This document shows positions 32,763 to 41,873 of a DNA stretch of 64,000 nt, piece by piece. Within the stretch, counting starts at the first letter, position 1; the number at the start of each line of letters is the position of its first letter. The stretch lies in the NCBI GenBank assembly GCA_047602645.1, contig JASGGU010000003.1:62001-126000 (forward strand), in the 5' to 3' direction. The stretch is from JAEYFP01 sp047602645. Lineage in GTDB: Bacteria; Bacillota; Clostridia; Lachnospirales; Lachnospiraceae. The position numbers and the translations under genes are program-made. A model generated the notes under the pieces. The model was not told where the DNA came from. It ran no database searches and worked only from the letters and a program-made list of their open reading frames with translations.

Positions 32763-34436
32763 ATGAAAGCATATTTTCAGGATAAGGAAAACAGAATCAC
32801 GGCGGCAGTATTTCTTATAACGATGCTGATCGCATGCAGTCCGCTGATTACCCGTTATTGTATCAACGGACATGATGCGGAATACCATCTTCTTCGGATC
32901 GAAAGTCTGAAGGAGGGGATTTTGATGGGAAAGCCGTTTTTGAAAATAAACGTGCTGTTCTTTGGCGGAGCGGGATATGCCAGCTCTTTGTTTTATCCGG
33001 ATTTTTTGTTATATTTTCCGGCCCTTCTGCGCGTATGCGGTATTGGCATCAATGCCAGCTACCATTTATTGATTGCGCTTTGTTTCTGCCTTTCCTACGG
33101 TGCTGCTTATTACTGTACAAGGCGGATGACCGGTTCCCGTTATGCGGGGATGGCGGCGGGGATTTTACTGACGCTGTGCCAGTATCATATGGATGATGTC
33201 TATATCAGGAGTGCAGCAGGTGAGTATACGGCATTTATTTTTCTGCCGTTTGTTATTTATGGTATTTACAATGTGCTTTATGAAGAGATGGACAGGCCGT
33301 GGGTACTCGGCATCGGCTTTGGCGGCGTGCTGCTTTGCCATACAAGCACCTTTGTGATGTGTCTCGTACTTGGAATTGCCGCATTTCTTTTGAAATGGCG
33401 CATATTTATGAAAAAGCCGCAGCTGATTGGAAGGGTTGTGCTGACGGCAGTATTTACGGCGGCTGTCACAACCTTTTACTGGCTTCCGGTGATGGAACAG
33501 CTTTTTTCGGCGCAGTTCTATGTCAGCATTCCATGGATGAAGCCCGCGGATGAGGCAGTCCGGTTTGCAGAAGTTTTTTATCCTGTTTTTCCCTCTCTCG
33601 GATTTCTGATTCCTCTGCTCTGGTTACCACGTCTTTTTTTGAAAAAAGATGCGGAAAAAAATATGCTTTTGGGCTTTGCCGATTGTCTGGCTGCGGCAGG
33701 CGTGCTGTTTGCATTTCTTGCGACAGATCTTTTCCCGTGGGAGAGGATCGGCAGTTATTTATCGTTTATTCAATTTCCGTGGCGTTTTTTTGTCATGAGC
33801 TCCGTGCTTTTTTCCTTTGCGGATGCGATCATTTTGTTCTGCTGCACAAAAAAGAAGCTTTCCGGGATCTCTATGGAAAAGCCGGCACTTCTGGCCGTGC
33901 TTTTTATCATGTCGGCGGGGGCTTTGAGCGGTCTTTCCAAAAACACGGAAGGCTATTATGATTATGCGGATAATTATTATATGTATCAGCCGTATACGGC
34001 AAATGTCATCGCAGGAGAATGGCTTCCTCAGACCGTTACGGATGCGGACGCACTTGTTACGGACAGCGGACGGCTGCTTTCCGATACGAAAGAGGAGCTC
34101 CCCTTTGAACGGGTGAAAAATACGGTGACGGTGATGATTGAAAAGGACTATCCTTATGTGGATGTTCCGTTTATTTACTACAAAGGCTACTCGGCTTACC
34201 TTGTCAAAGAGGATGGAACGAAGAAGGAGCTTCCTGTTACGGGGGAAGGGAATAACGGCTTTTGCCGGGTCTATCTTGGCGATCAAATACGCGGCGGCCT
34301 GACGGTTGTTTATGACGGTACGTTTACGCAGGGCCTTGCAACCGGCATCTTTACTGCTGCGGTACTGACGTCGGCCGGATTATTTGTGATAAAGAAGAGA
34401 ACGCTCCTTAGAAGGCATAAAAAGGAGGCAGAATGA
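32763..34436 (+). CDS. Polytopic membrane protein related to 6-pyruvoyl-tetrahydropterin-synthase-related (PF10131) / YfhO-type family
   Basis: 557 residues with about 11-12 membrane segments up to residue 390, a 100-residue external domain, one last membrane helix (about 525-545) and a basic tail. NGHDAEYHLLRIESLKEG near the first external loop is the GT-C-like acidic motif expected in this group; LFYPDFLLYFPALL and IQFPWRFFVMSS are also typical. Related proteins are taken as GT-C glycosyltransferases using lipid-linked sugars. Its stop overlaps the start of the GH9-like lipoprotein by four bases, so the two likely work together in surface glycan metabolism (inference). Confidence 0.7.
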   Translation: MKAYFQDKENRITAAVFLITMLIACSPLITRYCINGHDAEYHLLRIESLKEGILMGKPFLKINVLFFGGAGYASSLFYPDFLLYFPALLRVCGIGINASYHLLIALCFCLSYGAAYYCTRRMTGSRYAGMAAGILLTLCQYHMDDVYIRSAAGEYTAFIFLPFVIYGIYNVLYEEMDRPWVLGIGFGGVLLCHTSTFVMCLVLGIAAFLLKWRIFMKKPQLIGRVVLTAVFTAAVTTFYWLPVMEQLFSAQFYVSIPWMKPADEAVRFAEVFYPVFPSLGFLIPLLWLPRLFLKKDAEKNMLLGFADCLAAAGVLFAFLATDLFPWERIGSYLSFIQFPWRFFVMSSVLFSFADAIILFCCTKKKLSGISMEKPALLAVLFIMSAGALSGLSKNTEGYYDYADNYYMYQPYTANVIAGEWLPQTVTDADALVTDSGRLLSDTKEELPFERVKNTVTVMIEKDYPYVDVPFIYYKGYSAYLVKEDGTKKELPVTGEGNNGFCRVYLGDQIRGGLTVVYDGTFTQGLATGIFTAAVLTSAGLFVIKKRTLLRRHKKEAE

Positions 34437-35863
34437 ACAGACGAAAAAGTATCATTGCTGCGCTTGTGACCGTAATGGCGCTTGTCCTGTGCGGCTGTGA
34501 GAATGTAATTGTGGACACCGCGCTGTCCCTGCTGAATACAGAGCCCGAGGTACAGGCTACTGCGGAGCTTAGTTCGGTGGAAAGCACAGTATCGGAGCCG
34601 GATATCGGAACAATCGGGTTTGATGAAGGAGAAAAGCATTCCCTGTTGCCGGAAGATGAGGCGATAGAGACGGAGGTATTACAGAAAGTGCTTGTCAACC
34701 TGTCGGGATATGAAAGCACGGGTGAAAAAATAGCGGTATTCAGGGGTGAAGAGCCGGATGAAAAATTCGAGATTGTGGATGTTCAGACGGAGAAGACTGT
34801 TTTTTCCGGTTATATTGTGGAGACAAAGCATAATAATAAGAATGGAGAGACAAATGCCCGCGGCGATTTCAGCTCTCTGACAGAGCCGGGCACTTATTAT
34901 ATCCGTACGAAATATCATGGCAGCTCCGCGCCGTTTACGATCGAAAAAGGTTTTTACCAGCGAATTTTAGAGGAACGAAAGCAGTATTTTTCCGAACATA
35001 TTACCGGAATCTCTGATGGGGCACAGTTTAACAGAAGCATTATGCAGACTGCCGACTGGCTTCTGACCTATGAGTATTTTATGAAAACGGCAGAGGAAAG
35101 CGGAACGCCGGAACTGCTGACGCTTGCAAAGGAACAGATTGAAGCGTTGCGGGCTTGTCAGGACGAGAAAGCAGGAAGCATTACGTCAGGTAACCCGGTG
35201 ACACAGGCACAGGCTTACCGGTATGCGGCGCTGTTGTCGATGTTTGCGGATATCTATGAGGAATATGAAACAGACTATGCGCAAAAGTGCCGGGAGAGTG
35301 CGGCGGCTGCATGGGAGTATGCGGAAAAACAGGACAGGCAGACAGATGCTGAGGACGAACATTATTGGGCGGCTGCACAGCTTTATAAGCTGACAGGTGA
35401 GGCTGCTTATCTGACCGTTGTGAAAAGTGCCGCGAACGGCGGACCTCCCACAGGTTTTTCCGAGGAGGAGACGGGATATCTCGGATCACTTGCTTACCTG
35501 ACGACATCTTACAAAACGGAGCTGAAGCTCAGCAACCGTATTATGAAAGCGTTATTTGATGATGCAATTGAGATCGTGAACGAATCGGAAAAGGATGGAT
35601 ACCTAGCGGCGGTCGGAGATGCATATAATGAAGAAAGTGTGCAGCGGGCATTTTCCAATGCGAGGCTTTTAACGCTTGCAAATGTCATCAGCAAGAGTGT
35701 GGATTATGTAAATACGGCCGGATGGAATTTGGAGTATCTCTATGGAAGAAATCCTTTTATGGAGAATTACGCAGGTGGTAAGGAATCTGCATATTATGAT
35801 GAACCGGAAGCTTTTGTTTTATCGGGACTGATTCATTCTTACATACTTGACGGTGATTCATAA
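34433..35863 (+). CDS. Lipoprotein with cellulase Ig-like domain and GH9-like domain lacking DAGD
   Basis: 476 residues. Lipoprotein signal with lipobox LCGC (Cys about 21). Residues about 82-170 (VNLSGYESTGEKIAVFRG ... GTYYIRTKYHGSSAPFTI) match the Ig-like domain that precedes GH9 cellulases. The rest looks like the (alpha/alpha)6 barrel of GH9, ending with LYGRNPFMENYAGG, a GH9-like C-terminal motif. The catalytic DAGD of GH9 is replaced (ISDGAQFNRS), so ordinary hydrolysis is doubtful; a Glu in the C-terminal part (DEPEAF) may be kept. Coupled to the membrane protein upstream. Confidence 0.65.
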   Translation: MNRRKSIIAALVTVMALVLCGCENVIVDTALSLLNTEPEVQATAELSSVESTVSEPDIGTIGFDEGEKHSLLPEDEAIETEVLQKVLVNLSGYESTGEKIAVFRGEEPDEKFEIVDVQTEKTVFSGYIVETKHNNKNGETNARGDFSSLTEPGTYYIRTKYHGSSAPFTIEKGFYQRILEERKQYFSEHITGISDGAQFNRSIMQTADWLLTYEYFMKTAEESGTPELLTLAKEQIEALRACQDEKAGSITSGNPVTQAQAYRYAALLSMFADIYEEYETDYAQKCRESAAAAWEYAEKQDRQTDAEDEHYWAAAQLYKLTGEAAYLTVVKSAANGGPPTGFSEEETGYLGSLAYLTTSYKTELKLSNRIMKALFDDAIEIVNESEKDGYLAAVGDAYNEESVQRAFSNARLLTLANVISKSVDYVNTAGWNLEYLYGRNPFMENYAGGKESAYYDEPEAFVLSGLIHSYILDGDS

Positions 35864-35933
35864 TGATATAAGGTCCGGGAATTGCCTGATTGGCCGGATA
35901 TGATAAGATTTGTCAGAAGGGAAGAGGAGTACT

Positions 35934-36968
35934 ATGAAAATTGTAGTTTTGGCAGGCGGAATCAGCACGGAAAGAGATGTTTCCTTAAGCTCGGGAACAC
36001 AAATCTACAAGGCGCTTAAGGAAAACGGACACCAGGTGATTTTGCTGGATGTGTTTTTAGGTTATGAAGGAAATGCGGATATGATTTTTGAATCAGATAC
36101 GGACTGGATCAGAGAGGTGGCTCCGGTCGGCGAGGTTGCGCCGGATATCGGACAGGTGAAGGCATCGAGGAAGGATCAGTCTGACGTGTTGTTTGGAGAA
36201 AATGTCATACCGATCTGCCAGAAGGCGGATCTGGTATTCATGGCGCTGCATGGGGACTGCGGAGAAAACGGAAAGATCCAGGCAGCCTTTGATTTATTTG
36301 ATATCAAATATACCGGAACAGATTCGCTGAGCAGTGCACTTGCGATGGATAAAGCCATTTCCAAGCAGCTATTTCTCATGAATGGGGTCAACACACCGAA
36401 AAGCTATGTGCTGAGCGGACCGGAGGACCGGATGCAGCCTATATATCCGTGTGTCGTAAAAATCTGCGGGGGCGGCTCCAGCGTCGGTGTTTATATTGTA
36501 AAAAATGAGGAAGAATATCAAAAGGCGATTGCCGAGGCATTCCGTTATGAAGGCAAAGTCATGGTGGAACAGTATATCAAGGGGCGGGAGTTTACAGACT
36601 GCGTGATTGAGGGAAAAGCACTTCCGGTTGTGGAAATTGCACCGGTCAGCGGTTTTTATGACTATAAAAATAAATATCAGGCAGGGAGTACGATTGAGAC
36701 CTGTCCGGCGAAGATCGGGGCAGAGCTGACGGAAAAAATACAGAAAATGGCGGTGCTTGCCTACAAAACACTGGGAATCAGTACTTATGCGAGGATGGAT
36801 TTTATGGTGGACGAAAACGGAGAATGCTATTGCCTTGAGGCTAATACGCTGCCGGGTATGACACCGACGAGCCTTATCCCACAGGAGGCAGCCGCAATCG
36901 GAAAATCATTTGGAGAATTATGTGAGTGGATTATCGAGATTTCATTAAAGAAATATAAAAATCGGTAA
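35934..36968 (+). CDS. ddl: D-alanine--D-alanine ligase
   Basis: 344 residues, ATP-grasp enzyme making the D-Ala-D-Ala dipeptide for peptidoglycan. Visible: VVLAGGISTERDVSLSSG, ALHGDCGENGKIQ, KICGGGSSVGVYIV (glycine-rich loop), VEQYIKGREFT, and the C-terminal YCLEANTLPGMTPTSLIPQ metal-binding motif. ATG 35934 has GAGGAG upstream; an in-frame ATG at 35910 is less likely. murF follows 45 bases later and uses the product. Confidence 0.94.
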   Translation: MKIVVLAGGISTERDVSLSSGTQIYKALKENGHQVILLDVFLGYEGNADMIFESDTDWIREVAPVGEVAPDIGQVKASRKDQSDVLFGENVIPICQKADLVFMALHGDCGENGKIQAAFDLFDIKYTGTDSLSSALAMDKAISKQLFLMNGVNTPKSYVLSGPEDRMQPIYPCVVKICGGGSSVGVYIVKNEEEYQKAIAEAFRYEGKVMVEQYIKGREFTDCVIEGKALPVVEIAPVSGFYDYKNKYQAGSTIETCPAKIGAELTEKIQKMAVLAYKTLGISTYARMDFMVDENGECYCLEANTLPGMTPTSLIPQEAAAIGKSFGELCEWIIEISLKKYKNR

Positions 36969-37013
36969 TTTAAGGGAGTTTATGAATATAGATGACGGGA
37001 ACGGAGATCGGAT

Positions 37014-38405
37014 ATGAAAGGAATGACTTTAGAAAAAATAGCCGAGGCGTGCGGAGGCCAGCTTCATTTGTGCGAGACCGGCAGCCGGCCTTTCTGTAAA
37101 TCTGAAGAAGAGGCCGCATCGGTCGTAATCGATTCGAGAAAAGCGGAGCCCGGATGCCTGTTTGTCGCGACAAAGGGTGAACATGCAGACGGACATTCCT
37201 TCATTTCACACGTATGGGAAGCCGGTGCGCTCGGTGTCGTCTGCGAGAGGGAACCCGAAAGACCGGCAGGAAATTATATACTTGTGAAAGACAGCTTCCA
37301 GGCGCTGAAGGATATCGCAGAGTATTATCGCAAAGTTCTGCCCGCAAAAACGGTTGGGATCACCGGGAGTGTAGGGAAGACGAGTACGAAGGAAATGATT
37401 GCCGCCGTACTTGAGCAGCGTTATTTTGTTTTGAAGACGGCGGGAAACTTTAATAATGAGGTGGGCGTTCCGCTGACGGTATTCAATATGCGCAAGGAGC
37501 ATGATATTGCTGTTCTGGAAATGGGAATCAGTGATTTCGGGGAGATGGACCGATTGAGCAAGATCGTGAGGCCGGATGTGTGTGTCATGACAAACATCGG
37601 TCAGTGCCATTTGGAGACGCTCGGATCGCTGGAAGGGGTACTGAGGGCGAAGTCTGAGATTTTTCATTATATGAACAGACAGGGAGATGTTTGTTTAAAC
37701 GGCGACGATCCCGAGCTAAGGAAGATTCGTGAAGTGAACGGCAGGATGCCGGTTTATTTCGGAAAAGGTGCGGAAAATAATATTTTTGCCACAGATATCG
37801 TAAGTCATGGACTGGAAGGAAGCTCCTGTACAATTCATACGGAGGCCGGCGCATTTGCCGTGACAATCCCGCTTCCGGGTGTGCATATGGTAGACAATGC
37901 ACTTGCCGCAACAGCGGTTGGTTTGATTTTTTCTCTGACGACAGAGGAAATCAAACAGGGAATTGAATCAGTCAAAAGTCTCAGCGGCCGCAGCAATCTG
38001 ATACGGACAAAAAGTTATCTGCTTGTGGATGACTGTTATAATGCAAATCCGAAGGCCATGCGGGCGGCGATCGATCTTCTGAGCCAAACAAATGGCCGCA
38101 AGGTGGCAATTCTGGGAGATATGTTTGAACTTGGCGAAGACAGCGATGCACTGCATGCAGAGGTCGGACGCTACGCCGCCCAAAAGGGCATTCATTTGCT
38201 TTTATGTGCAGGGACACAGGCGAGGCACCTATATGAAGCCGCAGCACCTCTCCTATGCGGAAACGAGATTCATTACTATGAGACAAGAGAAGCACTGTTA
38301 AATGCCCTGCGGACCGAACCGCTTTTATGTCCGGGGGATACGATCCTGATCAAAGCCTCTCACGGAATGGGCTTCGACAGGATTGTAGAATTTCTAAAGG
38401 AGTAA
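37014..38405 (+). CDS. murF: UDP-MurNAc-tripeptide D-Ala-D-Ala ligase
   Basis: 463 residues, Mur ligase family; adds D-Ala-D-Ala to the UDP-MurNAc-tripeptide in the cytoplasm. N-terminal domain with VVIDSRKAEPGCLFVATKG; P-loop GITGSVGKTSTKEM (about 114-127); NFNNEVGVPLT is specific for MurF; DDCYNANPKAMRAAI in the C-terminal domain. Same direction as ddl, which supplies its substrate. Its last 12 bases overlap the convergent acyltransferase gene. Confidence 0.96.
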   Translation: MKGMTLEKIAEACGGQLHLCETGSRPFCKSEEEAASVVIDSRKAEPGCLFVATKGEHADGHSFISHVWEAGALGVVCEREPERPAGNYILVKDSFQALKDIAEYYRKVLPAKTVGITGSVGKTSTKEMIAAVLEQRYFVLKTAGNFNNEVGVPLTVFNMRKEHDIAVLEMGISDFGEMDRLSKIVRPDVCVMTNIGQCHLETLGSLEGVLRAKSEIFHYMNRQGDVCLNGDDPELRKIREVNGRMPVYFGKGAENNIFATDIVSHGLEGSSCTIHTEAGAFAVTIPLPGVHMVDNALAATAVGLIFSLTTEEIKQGIESVKSLSGRSNLIRTKSYLLVDDCYNANPKAMRAAIDLLSQTNGRKVAILGDMFELGEDSDALHAEVGRYAAQKGIHLLLCAGTQARHLYEAAAPLLCGNEIHYYETREALLNALRTEPLLCPGDTILIKASHGMGFDRIVEFLKE

Positions 38406-39131
38406 TTTTTTTGTATGGGAATCCAGCATTTCCTGAATCAAATTCTGCGTATAGGTGCCGAGGAATTTTTGTTCCTCCTTGGTAAGCTCCTTTGGATAGA
38501 ACGGTTTGCCGTATTCGATGATGACTGTGGCTTTTTTGATTTTCGGCATATGGTTTTCCAGAATCTCGGCAGAGTTCGTGATTGCCATCGGAACAATCGG
38601 ACAGCCGGACTTTTCGGCCATCTTCAGGCTTCCCTCCTTAAATGGCATCATCCTGTCGGTCTTCCCTCGTGTGCCCTCCGGGAATACGCAGATAGAAATT
38701 CCGCTTTTGATCAGGCTGATCGCTTCGAGGATTGTCTTCATACCGGATTTTATGTCATCTCTGTCCAAAAACAGACAATGCAGGTTTTTCATCCAATGCA
38801 TAAGCAGCGGGTAGCGCAGCATTTCCTTTTTTGCGATATAGCCGGTCGGCCTCGGGACTCTTGTATAGGTCATAACGACATCAAAATAGCTCCTGTGATT
38901 GCCGACATAAAGCACCGCCGTATCCTTTGGCACATGTTCCTCACCGATGATTTGCATTTTTGTACCGGACAGAAAGAGGACAACACGAAACGCCCAGTTG
39001 ACAATCACAAGAGAGCTTTTGTCCTTCAAAGACGGATTCCATTTGCCGATGATAAATTCCGCAATTAAAAGCGGGATACTCAATACAAGAAATAAGACAA
39101 CAAACGTTCCAGCAACAATAATTCGAATCAT
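38394..39131 (-). CDS. PlsC-like 1-acyl-glycerol-3-phosphate acyltransferase
   Basis: 245 residues. N-terminal membrane helix (about 4-26); motif I NHRSYFD (NHx4D), motif III FPEGTRGK, and the PMAITNS motif. Transfers an acyl chain to lysophosphatidate or a related lipid at the membrane. ATG 39131 has GGAGG eight bases upstream; a TTG at 39146 lies within that site. A promoter was found upstream. Several PlsC paralogues are usual, so the exact substrate is not certain. Confidence 0.88.
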   Translation of the reverse strand: MIRIIVAGTFVVLFLVLSIPLLIAEFIIGKWNPSLKDKSSLVIVNWAFRVVLFLSGTKMQIIGEEHVPKDTAVLYVGNHRSYFDVVMTYTRVPRPTGYIAKKEMLRYPLLMHWMKNLHCLFLDRDDIKSGMKTILEAISLIKSGISICVFPEGTRGKTDRMMPFKEGSLKMAEKSGCPIVPMAITNSAEILENHMPKIKKATVIIEYGKPFYPKELTKEEQKFLGTYTQNLIQEMLDSHTKKLLL

Positions 39132-39158
39132 AAATTCATCCTCCAATCACCTTTTTCT

Positions 39159-39187
39159 ATTATAGTAAACCCTCATACAAAATACAA
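39159..39187 (-). promoter_or_regulatory. Promoter of the acyltransferase gene
   Basis: On the minus strand TTGTAT (39187-39182), 17 bases, TATAAT (39164-39159). Predicted leader of about 20 bases before the ribosome binding site. Confidence 0.55.
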
Positions 39188-39270
39188 GAAGCTTCTGCGT
39201 CCTATGAATAAAAGCTTTGGCACGGACATAAATTGAACAAAGAAGGATTGTTCTATTTTAAGGAGTTGTA

Positions 39271-39693
39271 TTGGAGTTGAAAAAACGGACTTTCACAGTG
39301 CTGCTGATTGCCGTGCTGTGCATTATGAACCTGATCGGCTGTAAAAATGAGAAATTAGGAACAGAAAAAATTAAGGATGTCGAATTTACGGTACTTTTGG
39401 AAGAAAAGGTGCCTGCCGAGTTTCTTACGGTGCTTGAGGAGAAAAAGGAGGCGCCCTTTAAACTGACGTTTTCCGATGGGGAGTTTCTTTATGTTGCAGT
39501 TGGCTACGGCATGCAGCTGACCGGCGGTTACAGTATTCAGGTCAACGACCTGTATTTGACCTCCAATGCCATTTACTGCGATACAAGTCTGATGGGTCCG
39601 ACCACAGAGGAGGAGTTAAAAAAAGCCGCTTCTTATCCTTACATTGTGCTGAAGATGGAAGATATAAAGGATAAAACGGTTGTTTTTGAGTGA
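39271..39693 (+). CDS. PrcB-like lipoprotein
   Basis: 140 residues. Lipoprotein signal with lipobox LIGC (Cys 24). The remainder, with VGYGMQLTGGYSIQVND in the middle and YPYIVLKMEDIKDKTVVFE at the end, matches the PrcB C-terminal-like domain, originally described beside the dentilisin protease of Treponema but common in Firmicute lipoproteins. TTG start with AAGGAG five bases upstream; TTG 39277 is the other option. Function unknown; no protease gene is next to it. Confidence 0.7.
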   Translation: MELKKRTFTVLLIAVLCIMNLIGCKNEKLGTEKIKDVEFTVLLEEKVPAEFLTVLEEKKEAPFKLTFSDGEFLYVAVGYGMQLTGGYSIQVNDLYLTSNAIYCDTSLMGPTTEEELKKAASYPYIVLKMEDIKDKTVVFE

Positions 39694-39702
39694 TAGTGGC
39701 AA

Positions 39703-39731
39703 TTGTAATTTGGCGGAAAATCAAATATAAT
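39703..39731 (+). promoter_or_regulatory. Promoter of the pyrC-pyrK-pyrD operon
   Basis: TTGTAA (39703-39708), 17 bases, TATAAT (39726-39731). The leader to pyrC is about 65 bases and contains a weak GTCAG/CTGAC stem; I see no PyrR binding loop or terminator. Confidence 0.55.
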
Positions 39732-39803
39732 GTTACTGATCAGGACAGAGACAACAAGTCAGAACAGAAGGCTTATGTCACCTGACAGGAGGGCGAAGTT
39801 CAG

Positions 39804-41102
39804 ATGCTGCTGATAAAAAATGCGCGTGTGATCGACCCGAAGACAAAGACAGATCAGGTACAGGATATTTTAACTGCGGACGGGCGGATCAGTCAAATCG
39901 GGGAACATTTGCAGGCGAAATGGAAAGGAAACACAGAGGATATGCAGATCATTGATGCACGGGGACTGACGGCAGCGCCCGGGCTGATTGACGTGCATGT
40001 CCATTTCAGAGATCCGGGTTTTACTTATAAGGAAGATATCACAACGGGTGCAAAGGCGGCCGCAAAGGGGGGCTATACGACGGTTGTGATGATGGCAAAT
40101 ACAAAACCGGCGGTCGATTCCGTAGAAACGCTGCAGGATGTATTAAAAAAGGCAGAGAATACCCCGATTCATGTGCTGGCGACCGCGGCCGTCACGGAAG
40201 GTCTTTTAGGACAGTGCCTGACGGATATGGAATGTTTAAAGGCCGCAGGTGCGGCGGGTTTTACAGATGACGGCATTCCGATTATGGATGAGCGGCTGCT
40301 GGAGAGAGCCTTCCTGTGTGCAAAGAAACTAAATGTGCCGGTCAGCCTGCATGAAGAGGATCCGAGGCTGATCAGCAATAACGGCATCAATGCCGGGAAG
40401 GCTTCGAGGGAACTTCATATCGGAGGCTCGCCGAGAGAAGCGGAAGCATCGCTTGTGGAGCGGGATTTACAGATTGCACTCCGAACGGGAGCTGATGTCA
40501 ATATTCAGCACATCAGCTCGAAGGAAGCGGTTGCGCTCGTCAGAGAGGCAAGAAAGCTGAGCTCGCATATCTATGCGGAGGCGACACCGCATCATTTTAC
40601 ACTGACGGAGGACGCGGTGGCGGCATACGGTACACTTGCCAAGATGAACCCGCCGCTTCGGACAGAAGAGGACCGGCTCGCAGTCATAAAAGGGCTGAAG
40701 GACGGTACGATCGGGCTGATCGCAACGGATCATGCGCCGCACAGCCGGGAAGAAAAGGCAAGACCGATTACAGAAGCGCCGAGCGGAATCATCGGACTTG
40801 AAACGGCACTGGCACTCGGTATTACCGAGCTTGTAAAAAAAGGGTATCTGACTCTGCCGGAGCTGATTGCCCGTATGAGTGCGGGACCGGCGGAGCTTTA
40901 TCATCTTGAGGAGGGGACGCTCGCAGCCGGGGCAAGGGCGGATATCGTGCTGTTTGATGAAAACGAAGTGTGGATCGTAAAAGATTTTATTTCTAAATCG
41001 AACAATTCTCCGTTTACGGGCAGGGAGCTGACCGGCAGGGTAAAATATACAATATGCGAAGGACGCATTGTCTATCAGGATGATGAAAAAACTATTTGCT
41101 AA
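39804..41102 (+). CDS. pyrC: Dihydroorotase
   Basis: 432 residues, class I (PyrC/AllB-type) amidohydrolase; converts carbamoyl aspartate to dihydroorotate in pyrimidine synthesis. Zinc motif GLIDVHVHFRDPG, then catalytic ATDHAPHSREEK near residue 310, with ATPHHFTLTED and SGIIGLETAL in between. AGGAGGG lies upstream. First gene of the pyrC-pyrK-pyrD unit, 12 bases before pyrK. Confidence 0.95.
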   Translation: MLLIKNARVIDPKTKTDQVQDILTADGRISQIGEHLQAKWKGNTEDMQIIDARGLTAAPGLIDVHVHFRDPGFTYKEDITTGAKAAAKGGYTTVVMMANTKPAVDSVETLQDVLKKAENTPIHVLATAAVTEGLLGQCLTDMECLKAAGAAGFTDDGIPIMDERLLERAFLCAKKLNVPVSLHEEDPRLISNNGINAGKASRELHIGGSPREAEASLVERDLQIALRTGADVNIQHISSKEAVALVREARKLSSHIYAEATPHHFTLTEDAVAAYGTLAKMNPPLRTEEDRLAVIKGLKDGTIGLIATDHAPHSREEKARPITEAPSGIIGLETALALGITELVKKGYLTLPELIARMSAGPAELYHLEEGTLAAGARADIVLFDENEVWIVKDFISKSNNSPFTGRELTGRVKYTICEGRIVYQDDEKTIC

Positions 41103-41114
41103 CGAGGGACAAAC

Positions 41115-41873
41115 ATGGCAGAGACAAAAAAAGAACAGGGAATGATATTGTCACAGGAGCAGATTGCATCGGAAGTATACAGCATGTGGATCAAAACGTC
41201 CATTGCCGTGGATGCGAGACCGGGACAATTTATTTCTGTATATACAAAAACCGACAGCAGGCTGCTTCCAAGACCGATCAGTATTTGTGAAATGAGAGAG
41301 GACGCACTTCGCATTGTATACAGGAAGGCCGGAAAAGGAACGGAGGAGTTTGCCGGTTATCAAAAGGGCGATCGTATTTCGATTTTAGGTCCCCTCGGAA
41401 ACGGCTTCCCCTTGAAAGAAGCTCCTTCTCTTCTGGTCGGCGGCGGCATCGGAATACCGCCGATGCTTGCGCTTGCAAAGCAGTTGTCCTGTGAGAAGGA
41501 GATCATTGTCGGTTACCGGGACGAGTTGTTTTTACAGGAGGAGCTTGCAGAATACGGACGTGTTACAGTCGCAACGGAGGATGGCAGTGCCGGTATCAAA
41601 GGGAATGTTATTGATGCAATCAAAAAGAAGGGTTTGTCCGCAAAGGTTCTTTATGCATGCGGGCCGACACCGATGCTGCGCGGGCTTAAGCAGTATGCGG
41701 CTGAAAATGGGATGGAGGCATGGCTGTCACTTGAGGAGCGCATGGCCTGCGGCGTCGGTGCCTGTCTCGGATGCGTATGCAGGTCGAAGGAGCAGGACAG
41801 CCATTCTCTTGTGCATAATAAGCGTATCTGCAAAGACGGCCCGGTATTTTTGGCAGAGGAGGTCGAGCTATGA
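41115..41873 (+). CDS. pyrK: Dihydroorotate dehydrogenase electron transfer subunit
   Basis: 252 residues. FAD-binding part (RPGQFISVY, LLPRPISIC), NAD-binding part (LLVGGGIGIPPMLAL) and the C-terminal [2Fe-2S] Cys cluster (MACGVGACLGCVC plus one further Cys in KRICKDGPVF). Passes electrons from PyrD to NAD+. Stop overlaps the pyrD start by four bases, fitting a 1:1 complex. Confidence 0.95.
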   Translation: MAETKKEQGMILSQEQIASEVYSMWIKTSIAVDARPGQFISVYTKTDSRLLPRPISICEMREDALRIVYRKAGKGTEEFAGYQKGDRISILGPLGNGFPLKEAPSLLVGGGIGIPPMLALAKQLSCEKEIIVGYRDELFLQEELAEYGRVTVATEDGSAGIKGNVIDAIKKKGLSAKVLYACGPTPMLRGLKQYAAENGMEAWLSLEERMACGVGACLGCVCRSKEQDSHSLVHNKRICKDGPVFLAEEVEL

